In this document: piece after piece, positions 49,130 to 58,156 of the stretch
Position numbering within the stretch: the first letter of the stretch is position 1
Layout of the letters: every line of letters begins with the position of its first letter
From: an uncultured bacterium
Lineage (GTDB): Bacteria; Actinomycetota; Coriobacteriia; Coriobacteriales; Coriobacteriaceae
Length of the DNA: 64,000 nt
NCBI GenBank assembly: GCA_905216145.1
Contig: CAJMST010000004.1
Location: 82,875 to 146,874, forward strand
Direction: 5' to 3'
The notes under the pieces: generated by a model
What the model saw: the letters and a program-made list of their open reading frames with translations, nothing else
What the model was told of the DNA's origin: nothing
Database searches by the model: none
Translations under genes and position numbers: made by a program

Positions 49130-50290
49130 ATGAAAAACCGTACGGTTTTGCTTTATATGACGTTCGTTTTTCTGTCGAACTTCAGCACCATTTTGTATTT
49201 TCTGACGGTTTACCTTGAATTCGTCGGATTCTCGATGGTGGCGATTTCTAGCATGATGATTGCATATCAAGTGAGCAAGTTCATCCTTGAAGTTCCCACT
49301 GGCTATATTGCTGATAGGCTTGGACGAAAGACGAGCGGTCTCGTTGGCGTCGTGGGAATGCTTGGATACTACGCCGCCCTGCTTCTCGTCCGATCTCCTC
49401 TGCTTTTAATCGGTGCGTTCGCTCTCAAGGGTTTTGCCGTTGCATGTGTGAGCGGATCCATCGAAGCGATTTACATCGATAGCATCTCTCGGGACCAACT
49501 CGTGAGACTTAATATCGTTGAGCGATTCGTCTTCTATGCGTCTTATGCCCTCTCCGCTTGTGTGGGCGGTTTCATTTCGTCCGCTGGCGCGTATCTCATT
49601 GGGCTTTCGGTCGATATCATCGCAATGGTGCTGACATTGGTTGTCGTTGTCTGTATTCCTGAGGTGAGAAGAGGGGGCACCGCGGTGACACCTGAGCATG
49701 GAATTAGCCCGAAGATGATCTGTGCTGCTATTGCGGGTAATGGCATTCTTCGGTCAGCGTTCATCATGGACTGTTCTCAGGCATTTGCCTTCGTCGCCCT
49801 GGAAGACTTTTTCTCACTGTTGCTTGCAGGCCGCGGAATGAACGCCGTCGCTTCGGGCGTGACCATTGCGGTCCAGCTCCTTGCCTCGGCCTCCATAGGG
49901 TTTATTGTGCCCAGTGCGATTACTCGTGTCGACAAGGGCCGTTTTGCGCGTATTTGCGGCATCATTCGCTTAGTATTGACAGCTTTGTTTTTGATTCCCC
50001 TTACTCCGGCTAATTTGCTGCCCGTGTTCTATGTGCTGCAGACGGTTGCGTACTCGTTGTTTGCCCCAATCAAATACTCAGTTTTCCAAAATGCTGCCGA
50101 TTCTTCGATGCGTTGTTCACTGATTTCGGTTCAAAGCCAGATGGTGGCGGTGGGTGCCGTTCTTTTCTATCTGCTCAACGCTGTGTTGAGTAGCGTTGCA
50201 GGCATTCGAGTCGTATTGCTTGTTGCACTCGGGATTTCTTCCTTGGTGTATATCCCCGCGCTATTTCGTCTTACAAGTCAAAGGCCGTGA
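49130..50290 (+). CDS. MFS transporter, multidrug-type
   Basis: A 386-residue protein with about twelve hydrophobic segments. Motif A is in VPTGYIADRLGRKTSGLVGV. It resembles drug-efflux or unknown-solute carriers of Gram-positive bacteria (opening NRTVLLYMTFVFLSNFSTIL) and is not close to the two transporters upstream. Start at 49130 follows GGAGGGCGGAG. Probably under the LysR regulator just before it. Ends in a terminator. Confidence 0.82.
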   Translation: MKNRTVLLYMTFVFLSNFSTILYFLTVYLEFVGFSMVAISSMMIAYQVSKFILEVPTGYIADRLGRKTSGLVGVVGMLGYYAALLLVRSPLLLIGAFALKGFAVACVSGSIEAIYIDSISRDQLVRLNIVERFVFYASYALSACVGGFISSAGAYLIGLSVDIIAMVLTLVVVVCIPEVRRGGTAVTPEHGISPKMICAAIAGNGILRSAFIMDCSQAFAFVALEDFFSLLLAGRGMNAVASGVTIAVQLLASASIGFIVPSAITRVDKGRFARICGIIRLVLTALFLIPLTPANLLPVFYVLQTVAYSLFAPIKYSVFQNAADSSMRCSLISVQSQMVAVGAVLFYLLNAVLSSVAGIRVVLLVALGISSLVYIPALFRLTSQRP

Positions 50291-50323
50291 GTATTTGGAC
50301 AGCGATAACTTATATATCAACGC

Positions 50324-50362
50324 AATAAACCCGAGCGCGAGGGCGTTTGGGTTTATTATTTA
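50324..50362 (+). terminator. intrinsic terminator after the MFS gene
   Basis: Nine outer base pairs (50324-50332 with 50349-50357) with an inner imperfect stem and a T-rich tail. Confidence 0.65.
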
Positions 50363-50410
50363 AGCGTATGTAACCTGGCGGCGCCACACCGCCTGTTAGT
50401 AGGGAGACAC

Positions 50411-51589
50411 ATGAACGTTCTGGTCGTCAACGCAGGATCTTCGACCCTTAAGTATCAGGTCATCGATACCAAGTCCCACAAGGTGTCCGCAAAGGGCTCC
50501 TGCGAGCGCGTCTGCTTTACCGGCGGTACCTTCACCCACGCTGCCAACGGTTCCAAGAAGGTGACCGAGAACATCGAGTTCCCCGACCACAAGGTCGCCA
50601 TCGAGGTCGTCCTGAAGGACCTCGAGGCCAACGGCGTCAAGATCGAGGGCATTGGCCACCGTATCGTTCAGGGCGGCTGGTACTTTGGCGACTCCTCCCT
50701 CGTCGACGAGGACGTTCTCGCCAAGATCCGCGAGGTCGCTCCGCTCGCCCCGCTGCACAACAACCCCGAGGCCAATGTTATCGAGTACTGCCTGGAGCAG
50801 TATCCCGACCTGCCCAACGTCACGGTCTATGACACCGCTTTCCACTTCAACATGCCCGAGGTCGCCAAGACTTACGCCCTGCCCAAGGACGTTTGCGACA
50901 AGCTGCACATTCGTAAGTACGGCGCCCACGGCACCAGCTACCGTTACATCTCCAAGAAGGTTGCCGAGATGACCAACGGCGAGGCTCGCAAGGTCGTCGT
51001 GTGCCACATCGGTTCTGGCGCTTCCCTGTGTGCCATCGAGGACGGCAAGTGCATGGACACCACCATGGGCCTCACCCCGCTCGACGGTGTCATGATGGGC
51101 ACCCGTTGCGGCTCCATCGACCCGGCTACCGTGTGCTACCTGCAGCGCGAGGGCGGCTACACCTTCGACGAGGTCGACGAGATGATGAACAAGAAGTCCG
51201 GCCTTTTGGCTGTGACCGGCGGCAAGACCAACGACTGCCGCAACGTCGAGGAGCTCGCCGCCGCTGGTGACCCCGATGCTCAGCTCGCCTTCGACATGTT
51301 TGTCTACAAGATTGCCGCCAAGGCTGCCGAGATGGCTACTTCTATGTGCGGTATGGACACTCTGGTCTTTACTGCCGGCATCGGCGAGCACGCTCCGGCC
51401 GTCCGCGCCGGCGTGGCCGACCGCTTGGCCTTTATGGGCGTCAAGATGGATCATGCCCGCAACGCCCTGCGTGGTGACGGCGCTTGGTGCCTGTCTGCCA
51501 AGGATTCCAAGGTCAAGATCTTCGTCATCCCCACGGACGAGGAGTTCATGATCGCTTCCGACGTCGAGCGCATCGTCAACGGCAAGTAA
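50411..51589 (+). CDS. ackA: acetate kinase, first of two
   Basis: A 392-residue ASKHA-fold kinase that makes ATP from acetyl phosphate. Motifs NVLVVNAGSSTLKYQ, the active-site histidine in RKYGAHGTSYRY, and GTRCGSIDPA are present. It departs from usual acetate kinases at several positions: VVCHIGSGAS has Ser where Asn is nearly invariant (CHLGNGAS in the second copy), GHRIVQGG has Gln where His is usual, and TAGIGEHAP has His for Asn. A strong ribosome site (AGTAGGGAGA) and very even codon choice suggest high expression. The second ackA follows; pta is the convergent partner. Confidence 0.88.
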   Translation: MNVLVVNAGSSTLKYQVIDTKSHKVSAKGSCERVCFTGGTFTHAANGSKKVTENIEFPDHKVAIEVVLKDLEANGVKIEGIGHRIVQGGWYFGDSSLVDEDVLAKIREVAPLAPLHNNPEANVIEYCLEQYPDLPNVTVYDTAFHFNMPEVAKTYALPKDVCDKLHIRKYGAHGTSYRYISKKVAEMTNGEARKVVVCHIGSGASLCAIEDGKCMDTTMGLTPLDGVMMGTRCGSIDPATVCYLQREGGYTFDEVDEMMNKKSGLLAVTGGKTNDCRNVEELAAAGDPDAQLAFDMFVYKIAAKAAEMATSMCGMDTLVFTAGIGEHAPAVRAGVADRLAFMGVKMDHARNALRGDGAWCLSAKDSKVKIFVIPTDEEFMIASDVERIVNGK

Positions 51590-51600
51590 TTGCAAGAGGG

Positions 51601-51639
51601 GAGGGGCTGGACGACCGAGCGCCGTTCGGCCCCTCTTTT
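51601..51639 (+). terminator. intrinsic terminator of the first ackA
   Basis: 12-bp stem with two G:U pairs (51601-51612 with 51624-51635), eleven-base loop, then four T. Confidence 0.8.
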
Positions 51640-51753
51640 GTGCTCGTTGGGCGATATGCTTGATAGCTATTTATCAAGTTGTGATAACTTCTTATTAAAA
51701 TGCGGCCGCCTTAAGGGGTCTGCGTCGACCGTATTGCACTGCAAAGGAGTCTC

Positions 51754-52932
51754 ATGAACGTACTTGTTGTCAACGCCGGCAGCTCAAGCCTTAAATATCA
51801 GCTTTTGGATACCGATACCCGAGAGGTTTTCGCCAAGGGCAACTGCGAACGTATCGGTTCGGACATGGGCATCTTTGGCCACTCCGAGAACGGTGGCGCC
51901 AAGCAGACCGAGGAGGCCCCTTTCCCCGATCATCGCTCTGCTATCGCTCGCGTGCTCGAGGAGCTCGAGAAGACCGACTTTACGATTGATGGCATTGGCC
52001 ATCGTATCGTTCAGGGCGGCTGGCACTTCGATGATTCCGCAGTTGTCGACGACGAGGTTATGGCCAAGATTCTTGAGGTGGCACCGCTTGCTCCGCTGCA
52101 CAACTACGGCGAGGCCGCGGCGATTGAGTATTGCCGTGAGAAGTATCCGGAGCTGCCCAACGTGGCGGTCTTCGACACCTCGTTCCACATGACCATGCCC
52201 GAGGTTGCCTATACCTACGCGCTGCCCAAGGACGTGTGCGACAAGTACCACGTGCGCAAGTACGGCGCTCACGGCACGAGCCACCGCTATGAGTGGATGA
52301 TGGCCAAGGAGATCCTGGGTTCGCGCTGCCACCGTCTGCTTTCGTGCCATTTGGGTAATGGTGCTTCGCTTGCTGCTATCGAGGACGGCGTGTGCCGCGA
52401 CACCACGATGGGCCTCACGCCGCTTGACGGTCTGATGATGGGCACCCGCTGCGGTTCCATTGACCCGGCTACCGTATGCTACCTGCAGCGCGAGGGCGGT
52501 TACAGCTACCAGGAAGTCGACGACATGATGAACAAGCAGTCTGGTCTGCTCGCCATCTCGGGTATCTCCAACGACGCCCGCGACATTCGCACGCGCGCCT
52601 CCGAGGGAGATGAGCGCTGCCTGCTCGCCTTCGATATGTTCGCCTATAAGGCTATGCAGCAGGCCGGCTCCATGATCGCTTCCATGGCGGGCGTGGATAC
52701 CATCACCTTTACCGCCGGCATCGGCGAGAACGACTGGTCGATTCGCAAGGCCTTCTGTGACTGCTTTGAGTGGCTGGGCGTGCGCGTCGACAACAACAAG
52801 AACCGCGAGGCTGTGGGCAACGGCCCGCAGGTCATCAGTGCCGCCGGTTCCGCCGTCACGGTCATGGTCATCCCCACCGACGAGGAATATATGATCGCCC
52901 ACGACGTCGAACGCCTGACCAAGAACAATTAA
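51754..52932 (+). CDS. ackA: acetate kinase, second of two
   Basis: A 392-residue enzyme, colinear with the first ackA and clearly its duplicate, but with more typical residues: CHLGNGASLAAIEDG keeps the Asn and TAGIGENDWSIR keeps GEN. The active-site histidine lies in RKYGAHGTSHRYE. GHRIVQGG is shared with copy 1. AAAGGAG precedes the ATG, and 160 bases with a TTGTGATAACTTC-type AT-rich stretch between the copies probably hold a promoter of its own. Together with pta it forms acetate and ATP from acetyl-CoA. Confidence 0.92.
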   Translation: MNVLVVNAGSSSLKYQLLDTDTREVFAKGNCERIGSDMGIFGHSENGGAKQTEEAPFPDHRSAIARVLEELEKTDFTIDGIGHRIVQGGWHFDDSAVVDDEVMAKILEVAPLAPLHNYGEAAAIEYCREKYPELPNVAVFDTSFHMTMPEVAYTYALPKDVCDKYHVRKYGAHGTSHRYEWMMAKEILGSRCHRLLSCHLGNGASLAAIEDGVCRDTTMGLTPLDGLMMGTRCGSIDPATVCYLQREGGYSYQEVDDMMNKQSGLLAISGISNDARDIRTRASEGDERCLLAFDMFAYKAMQQAGSMIASMAGVDTITFTAGIGENDWSIRKAFCDCFEWLGVRVDNNKNREAVGNGPQVISAAGSAVTVMVIPTDEEYMIAHDVERLTKNN

Positions 52933-52957
52933 CGCACCCGTTTGCAAGTAAACGAAA

Positions 52958-52991
52958 GGCCTCCAGAGCAACAGCTCCGGAGGCCCTTTTT
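52958..52991 (+). terminator. intrinsic terminator of the second ackA
   Basis: 12-bp stem (52958-52969 with 52974-52985), loop AACA, then five T. Confidence 0.87.
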
Positions 52992-53139
52992 GCTAGCAAG
53001 CGGAAATCCGAGTCCCAAAGTGATCGCCACCAGCAACGCCTGCACTTTCAGCAACGACACCCAATCATTCAGATCTTCAGCCCCAGCTCGTAGCCAAGCC
53101 GCCGTCCACCCCAGATACCCTGATTGCTACGTAGCGGTA

Positions 53140-53270
53140 GAAGGCCGTACGGGCTAACCCCTGAAAACATTCCGCAGACCAGAAACGCCCCCGTTCGTAG
53201 CTCCGGAGGAGCAGAACGGGGGCGTTTCATTGGTCGAGGACGTTTTCAGGGGTTAGCCCGTACGGCCTTC
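53140..53270. repeat. long nested inverted-repeat element, family C
   Basis: Outer arms are 29 bases and perfect (53140-53168, starting GAAGGCCGTACGGG, with 53242-53270). Inside are a 14-bp stem AAACGCCCCCGTTC with its complement and a small GCTCC/GGAGC tip, so nearly all 131 bases fold on themselves. It lies between the converging second ackA and pta and may act as terminator for pta. The stretch 52992-53139 shows nothing else. Confidence 0.8.
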
Positions 53271-53285
53271 GGGCGAGTGCGTCCG

Positions 53286-54266
53286 CTACTCAGCCATCTG
53301 AGCCTGGACGGCGGTGATGGCCACGACACCCACGATGTCGTCGGCAGAGCAGCCGCGCGAAAGGTCGTTAACCGGCTTGGCGATGCCCTGCAGGATGGGG
53401 CCGTAAGCGTCGGCACCGGCGAAGCGCTGGACCAGCTTGTAGCCGATGTTGCCGGCCTCGAGGTCGGGGAACACGAGCACGTTGGCCTTACCGGCAACGG
53501 AGGAACCGGGAGCCTTGAGCTGGGCGACGGTGGGGACGATGGCGGCGTCGAGCTGCAGGTCGCCATCGATGGCGAGCTCGGGAGCCTTCTCCTTGCAGAA
53601 CTTCACGGCCTCCTGGACCTTCTTGGCGACCTCGCCGCCGGCGGAGCCCATGGTGGAGTAGGAGAGCATGGCCACGTGCGGCTCAACGTTGCCCATGAAG
53701 GTGGACCAGGAGTGAGCGGAGGCGATGGCGATCTCGGAGAGCTCATCGGAGGACGGGTTGATGTTGAGGCCACAGTCGGCGAAGATCAGCGTGCCGTCGG
53801 TGCCGAACTGCGGGGTGTCGGTGCACATGACGAAGAAGGCCGACACCAGCTTGGTGCCCGGGGCGGTCTTGAGGATCTGCAGCGCGGGGCGCAGAGTGTC
53901 GGCGGTGGAGTGGCAGGCGCCGGAGACCAGGCCGTCGGCATCGCCCATCTTGACCATCATGGTGCCAAAGTAGGTAGCATCCATCACCTGGGCGCGAGCC
54001 TGCTCGATGGTGACGCCCTTCTTGGCGCGGAGCTCGGCAAACTTCTGCGCGTACTCCTCGTGCTTCTCGGCATTGCGCGGATCGATGACGGTAGCGCCGG
54101 GAACGTCGATCTCGTCGGGGTTACCCAGGATGACGACCTTTGCCAGGCCCTCCTCGATGATCTTGGTGGCCGCGACGATGGTGCGCGGATCCTCGCCCTC
54201 GGGCAGGACGATCGTCTTAAGGTCGGCCTTGGCGGCAGACTTCATACGGTTTAGGAAATCGCTCAT
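53286..54266 (-). CDS. pta: phosphate acetyltransferase
   Basis: A 326-residue enzyme converting acetyl-CoA and phosphate to acetyl phosphate, the substrate of acetate kinase. Start MSDFLNRMKSAAK, then TIVLPEGEDPRTIVAAT, GACHSTADTLRPALQI, SYSTMGSAGG and VLVFPDLEAGNIGYKLVQRF are family hallmarks; length equals short-type Pta without the regulatory N-domain. It converges on ackA instead of forming one operon, so the two steps are regulated separately. AAGGAG precedes its ATG. Confidence 0.93.
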   Translation of the reverse strand: MSDFLNRMKSAAKADLKTIVLPEGEDPRTIVAATKIIEEGLAKVVILGNPDEIDVPGATVIDPRNAEKHEEYAQKFAELRAKKGVTIEQARAQVMDATYFGTMMVKMGDADGLVSGACHSTADTLRPALQILKTAPGTKLVSAFFVMCTDTPQFGTDGTLIFADCGLNINPSSDELSEIAIASAHSWSTFMGNVEPHVAMLSYSTMGSAGGEVAKKVQEAVKFCKEKAPELAIDGDLQLDAAIVPTVAQLKAPGSSVAGKANVLVFPDLEAGNIGYKLVQRFAGADAYGPILQGIAKPVNDLSRGCSADDIVGVVAITAVQAQMAE

Positions 54267-54319
54267 GTTACTCCTTACAAGCGTTTCGCTAAGCTCCAGG
54301 CGCCCGGCTGCTCACGAAT

Positions 54320-54340
54320 AAACCCGCTGCTAGCGGGTTT
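54320..54340. other. hairpin in the pta leader
   Basis: 9-bp palindrome (54320-54328 with 54332-54340) in the leader of pta; the divergent gap to glf also holds TATAAT at 54414-54419 on the plus strand as a likely glf -10 box. Confidence 0.45.
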
Positions 54341-54497
54341 ACCTTTCAATTATGTACGCCGCGGTGCTTGAGCTTTCCTTGTGTGGCAAGCTCATTATAG
54401 GACGCATTAGCGCTATAATCGCTCTGATAAATATGTCTCGAAGAATGTTCGAGAAAAGCCCAGCTAACGAGCCCGTGGCTTTTGACAAGGAGTATCG

Positions 54498-55700
54498 ATG
54501 CAGATTACCTCAGGCCTGCCTGAAGGCTTTAACGCCGGCGCATACGACATGATTGTCGTCGGTGCCGGATATGCCGGTGCCGTTTGTGCCCGCCGTCTCG
54601 CCGAGACCATCGGCTATCGCGTTGCCGTTCTGGAGCGCCGTAGCCACATTGCGGGCAACGCCTACGACTGCGCTGATGAGGCCGGGATCCTGGTCCACGA
54701 GTATGGTCCACACATCTACCATACCTTTAATGAGCGCGTCCACAATTTCCTGTCGCGCTTTACCAAGTGGACGGACTACCAGCACAAGGTGCTCGCCAAT
54801 ATCAACGGCACCCTTATGCCCGTGCCTTTTAACCATGCGAGCCTTAAGCTCGCCTTTGGCGATGAGCGTGGCGAGGAGCTGTATCAGAAGCTCGTGGAGA
54901 CCTTTGGCAAGGACGTCAAGGTGCCCATCATGGAGCTGCGCAAGAAGAACGACCCGGATCTTGCCGAGGTCGCCGATTACGTCTACGAGAACGTCTTTTT
55001 GCATTACACCATGAAGCAGTGGGGCCAGACGCCCGACCAGATCGATCCTTCGATCACCGGCCGTGTTCCCGTCTTTGTGGGCGACGATGATCGCTACTTC
55101 CCGCAGGCTCCCTTCCAGGGCATGCCGCAGGACGGCTATACCGCGCTGTTCGAGCACATGCTCGACCACGATCTGATTGATGTGTTCTGCGACGTGGACG
55201 CCCGCGACCTCTTCGAGATCGACGAGACTACCGTCAAGATCGACGGCAAGGTCTATGGTGGCGAGATCGTCTATACCGGTCCGCTCGATGAGCTGTTCAA
55301 CCTCGACTTGGGTGCGTTGCCGTACCGCACACTCGATATGAAGTTCGAGACGCTCGATATGGACCAGTTCCAGCCCGTGGGCACCGTCAACTACACCACG
55401 AGCGAGGACTACACGCGTATCACCGAGTTCAAGAACATGACCGGTCAGGTCCTGCCCGGCAAGACCACCATCATGAAGGAGTACTCCAAGGCTTATACGC
55501 CCGGCTCGGGCGAGACGCCGTACTACGCCATTCTTGAGCCCGAGAACCGTGAGCTCTATGAGCGCTATCTTGAGCGCGTCCAGAACCTGACGAACTTCCA
55601 CCCGGTGGGTCGTCTGGCCGAGTATCGTTACTACGATATGGACGCTGTGACCAATTCCGCCCTCGATCTTTCGGATGAGATTATCGCCTGCCATGCATAA
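54498..55700 (+). CDS. glf: UDP-galactopyranose mutase
   Basis: A 400-residue FAD-dependent enzyme that interconverts UDP-galactopyranose and UDP-galactofuranose for cell-surface polysaccharide. The FAD motif MIVVGAGYAGAVCARRLAE lies near residue 19, followed by HIAGNAYDC and EYGPHIYHT; substrate arginines and tyrosines lie in RVPVFVGDDDRYFP and YYRYDMD-like GRLAEYRYYDMD. AAGGAG precedes the ATG. The glycosyltransferase gene overlaps its stop by eight bases, so the two act together, probably in a galactofuranose-containing glycan. Confidence 0.95.
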   Translation: MQITSGLPEGFNAGAYDMIVVGAGYAGAVCARRLAETIGYRVAVLERRSHIAGNAYDCADEAGILVHEYGPHIYHTFNERVHNFLSRFTKWTDYQHKVLANINGTLMPVPFNHASLKLAFGDERGEELYQKLVETFGKDVKVPIMELRKKNDPDLAEVADYVYENVFLHYTMKQWGQTPDQIDPSITGRVPVFVGDDDRYFPQAPFQGMPQDGYTALFEHMLDHDLIDVFCDVDARDLFEIDETTVKIDGKVYGGEIVYTGPLDELFNLDLGALPYRTLDMKFETLDMDQFQPVGTVNYTTSEDYTRITEFKNMTGQVLPGKTTIMKEYSKAYTPGSGETPYYAILEPENRELYERYLERVQNLTNFHPVGRLAEYRYYDMDAVTNSALDLSDEIIACHA

Positions 55701-56724
55701 AGTCATAACATTCGGTATTCCCTCGTATAACGCCGCCAAGGACATGGACCATTGCATCACCTCCATCTTGGAGGGGAGCAATTACGCCACCGATATCGAG
55801 ATTATCGTGGTGGACGACGGCTCCAAGGACGAGACGGCCGCCAAGGCCGACGAGTGGGAGGCCCGTTATCCTGGAATCATCCGCGCGGTGCACCAGGAGA
55901 ACGGCGGTCACGGTATTGCCGTCCTTTCGGGTCTGCGCGAGGCGCAGGGCACCTACTACAAGGTTGTTGATTCGGACGACTGGCTTGACGGCGCTGCCCT
56001 TTCGACTATGCTGTCGATTCTGCGTGGCTTTGAAGAGCGCGATCAGCGCGTTGACCTGTTTATCTCGAACTACGTGTACGAGAAGGTTTACGAGGGAACG
56101 CATACCGCTATTGGCTACAAATTTGCCCTGCCGCGCAAAAAGATCTTTTCCTGGGATCAGATCGGTCATTTCCGCCTGGACCAGAACCTACTCATGCACA
56201 GCCTGTGCTATCGCACGGATGTGCTGCGCGAGTCCAACCTTCCCATGCCGCCGCACACGTTCTATGTGGACAACATCTACGCCTACGTGCCGCTGCCGCG
56301 TTGCAAGACCATGTACTACGCCGACATCGACCTCTATCGCTACTTTATCGGTCGCGAGGGCCAGAGTGTCAACGAGGCCACGATGGTCAAGCGTCTGGAC
56401 CAGCAGTTCCGTGTTACGCGTATCATGATGGAGTCGTACCACCTGTACAGCGATGTCGAGTCGTCGCGCCTGCGTTCGTACATGATGGGCTATTTCACCA
56501 TGATGATGGCGATCTGCTCGGTGCTCACCAAGCTTTCCGAGGAAGATTGCGCCGACGAGCGCCTAAAGACGCTGTGGAATGATTTGAAGGCCTACGACGA
56601 GCGCATGTACCGTCGTGCCCGCTACGGTGTGGTCGGGTTCTTCACCAACCTGCGCGGACGGGCCGGAGACAAAACCACACTCGGCCTATACCGTCTTGCC
56701 TCAAAGATCTTCAAATTCAACTAG
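55693..56724 (+). CDS. family 2 glycosyltransferase
   Basis: A 343-residue GT-A-fold transferase. Visible are ITFGIPSYNAAKDMDHCI at the start, the nucleotide motif IIVVDDGSKDETA, the metal motif VVDSDDWLDG, and an aromatic acceptor region YFIGREGQSVNEATM. It lacks membrane spans and should act on the inner membrane face. Start at 55693 lies inside the end of glf. Because it is coupled to glf it may transfer galactofuranose, but the sugar is not proved. Confidence 0.85.
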   Translation: MHKVITFGIPSYNAAKDMDHCITSILEGSNYATDIEIIVVDDGSKDETAAKADEWEARYPGIIRAVHQENGGHGIAVLSGLREAQGTYYKVVDSDDWLDGAALSTMLSILRGFEERDQRVDLFISNYVYEKVYEGTHTAIGYKFALPRKKIFSWDQIGHFRLDQNLLMHSLCYRTDVLRESNLPMPPHTFYVDNIYAYVPLPRCKTMYYADIDLYRYFIGREGQSVNEATMVKRLDQQFRVTRIMMESYHLYSDVESSRLRSYMMGYFTMMMAICSVLTKLSEEDCADERLKTLWNDLKAYDERMYRRARYGVVGFFTNLRGRAGDKTTLGLYRLASKIFKFN

Positions 56725-56756
56725 CTGCTGAGTAAGCGCTGCTGATAGGTTGACTG

Positions 56757-56866
56757 GGCCCCTTGGCCTTTAGTTTGATACTGCGAACAGTCCTGCTCGC
56801 ACGGAAAGCACATTAAGTGCTTTCCGGCTCGTGCGGAACTTGTATCAAACTAAAGGCCAAGGGGCC
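56757..56866. repeat. long structured inverted repeat, family B, copy 1
   Basis: Perfect 25-base arms (56757-56781, starting GGCCCCTTGGCCTTTAG, with 56842-56866) enclose a 60-base core with an inner hairpin GGAAAGCAC-ATTAA-GTGCTTTCC (56803-56825). The core is nearly the reverse complement of the core of copy 2, while the arms are unrelated. Confidence 0.8.
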
Positions 56867-56956
56867 TCTGCTATAAATCGATTGTCAGATAGGTGAATTT
56901 GAAGATCTTCGACGCGCGGTACACAGGGGCCTGGGCTGAAAAGAATCTGGTTGGTA

Positions 56957-57081
56957 GGTTGCCCGGTGGAGCTTGGTTATGTTTGTCGCGAGTTCCGCAC
57001 GAGCCGAAGAGCACTTAATGTGCTCTTCGTGCGAGCCAGGACTGTAGAGCAGCAAACATCACCAAGCCCCACCGGGCAACC
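56957..57081. repeat. long structured inverted repeat, family B, copy 2
   Basis: Arms of 29 bases with two mismatches (56957-56985 with 57053-57081, starting GGTTGCCCGGTGG). The 67-base core reads AGTTCCGCACGAGCCGAAG and then an inner hairpin GAAGAGCAC-TTAAT-GTGCTCTTC (57006-57028) and CGTGCGAGCCAGGACTGT; paired changes in the inner stem relative to copy 1 keep it base-paired. The two copies stand head to head, 90 bases apart; the gap shows nothing else. Confidence 0.8.
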
Positions 57082-57093
57082 GGACGAGCTAGT

Positions 57094-58095
57094 TTACTTC
57101 GCGGCGCCGGGGATGCCGTGGGAGGTTTTGGCGGTTTTGGCTCCGTTTACGATGGCAGTTTCCAGGGCCCTTACTGCGAGCATGCCCAGCAGGTCTAGGG
57201 GAACGGCGGAGCTTGCCTGGGCGCCCAGTTTGCCGCTGGCGAGGGTGTAGATGGTGTCGCCGTCGTTGGTGGTGTGTGTGGGGCGGATGGCGTGTGCGTA
57301 GGCGTCTGCGGCCATCTGGGAGACCTTGGTTGCTTGTGCCTTAGTGAGTTCCACGTTGGTGACGATGCAGCTGATGGTGGTGTTGGTGCGGTCGAGCGGC
57401 ATCTGCATGGATCCGGCGGCAGCAAAGGCTGCGAGTTCCATGTCGACGATCTGGTCGCTATCGGCTGCGGCGCGCATGCCGGCGACCCACTCGCCGGTGA
57501 AGGGGTCGACAACGTTGCCGCAGGCGTTGACCGAGACCACGGCGCCCACCTTGATGGGGCCGAGCGCCACGGCGGCAGCGCCAAGGCCGGCCTTCATGCA
57601 GGTAGCGGGGCCCATGAGCTTACCCACGGTAGCGCCCGTGCCGGCACCTACGTTGCCCTGCTCGAGCTTGGTGGGGGTGTTGTCGAGTGCTTCGCGCACG
57701 GCGGCGATGCCGGCCTCAATATCGGGGCGAACGGTGGGGTTACCAAAGGCGAGATCGAAGATACAGCTGGAGCACACGATAGGCACCTGCGTGGGGCCGA
57801 CGGGAAGGCCGATGCCGCGGCTCTCAAGCTCGCGAGCGACGCCGCTTGCAGCCTCGAGGCCAAAGGCCGATCCACCCGAAAGGCAGACGGCGTGGACCTT
57901 GTCGACGGTGTTCTCGGGTCGCAGCAGGTCGGTTTCGCGCGATGCCGGGGCACCGCCGCGAACGTCAACGCCGCCGGTGGCGCCCTCGGGCGCCACGATT
58001 ACGGTGCAACCGGTGCCGGCCTCCTCGTCCGTATAGTTGCCATAGCAAAAGCCATCGACATCGCAGACGTCAATGGCCCCGAGCAGTGTATCCAT
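57094..58095 (-). CDS. P1/S58 family peptidase (DmpA/NylC-like)
   Basis: A 333-residue N-terminal-nucleophile hydrolase precursor. The family includes the aminopeptidase DmpA and nylon oligomer hydrolase NylC, which cut themselves into two chains. Expected features are seen: GVDVRGGAPASRETDLLRP, VHAVCLSGGSAFGLEAASGV, GNVGAGTGATVGK, and the probable cleavage site N238-T239 in RTNTTISCIVTNVEL, as in NylC. The natural substrate is unknown. GGAG precedes the ATG. It stands alone between family B repeats and the maf operon. Confidence 0.87.
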   Translation of the reverse strand: MDTLLGAIDVCDVDGFCYGNYTDEEAGTGCTVIVAPEGATGGVDVRGGAPASRETDLLRPENTVDKVHAVCLSGGSAFGLEAASGVARELESRGIGLPVGPTQVPIVCSSCIFDLAFGNPTVRPDIEAGIAAVREALDNTPTKLEQGNVGAGTGATVGKLMGPATCMKAGLGAAAVALGPIKVGAVVSVNACGNVVDPFTGEWVAGMRAAADSDQIVDMELAAFAAAGSMQMPLDRTNTTISCIVTNVELTKAQATKVSQMAADAYAHAIRPTHTTNDGDTIYTLASGKLGAQASSAVPLDLLGMLAVRALETAIVNGAKTAKTSHGIPGAAK

Positions 58096-58156
58096 GTTTA
58101 ACTCCTATCGGTTTTCCGCCGCGCCTTGTGCCCGGTCGGGATCCGTACGGTACGCC

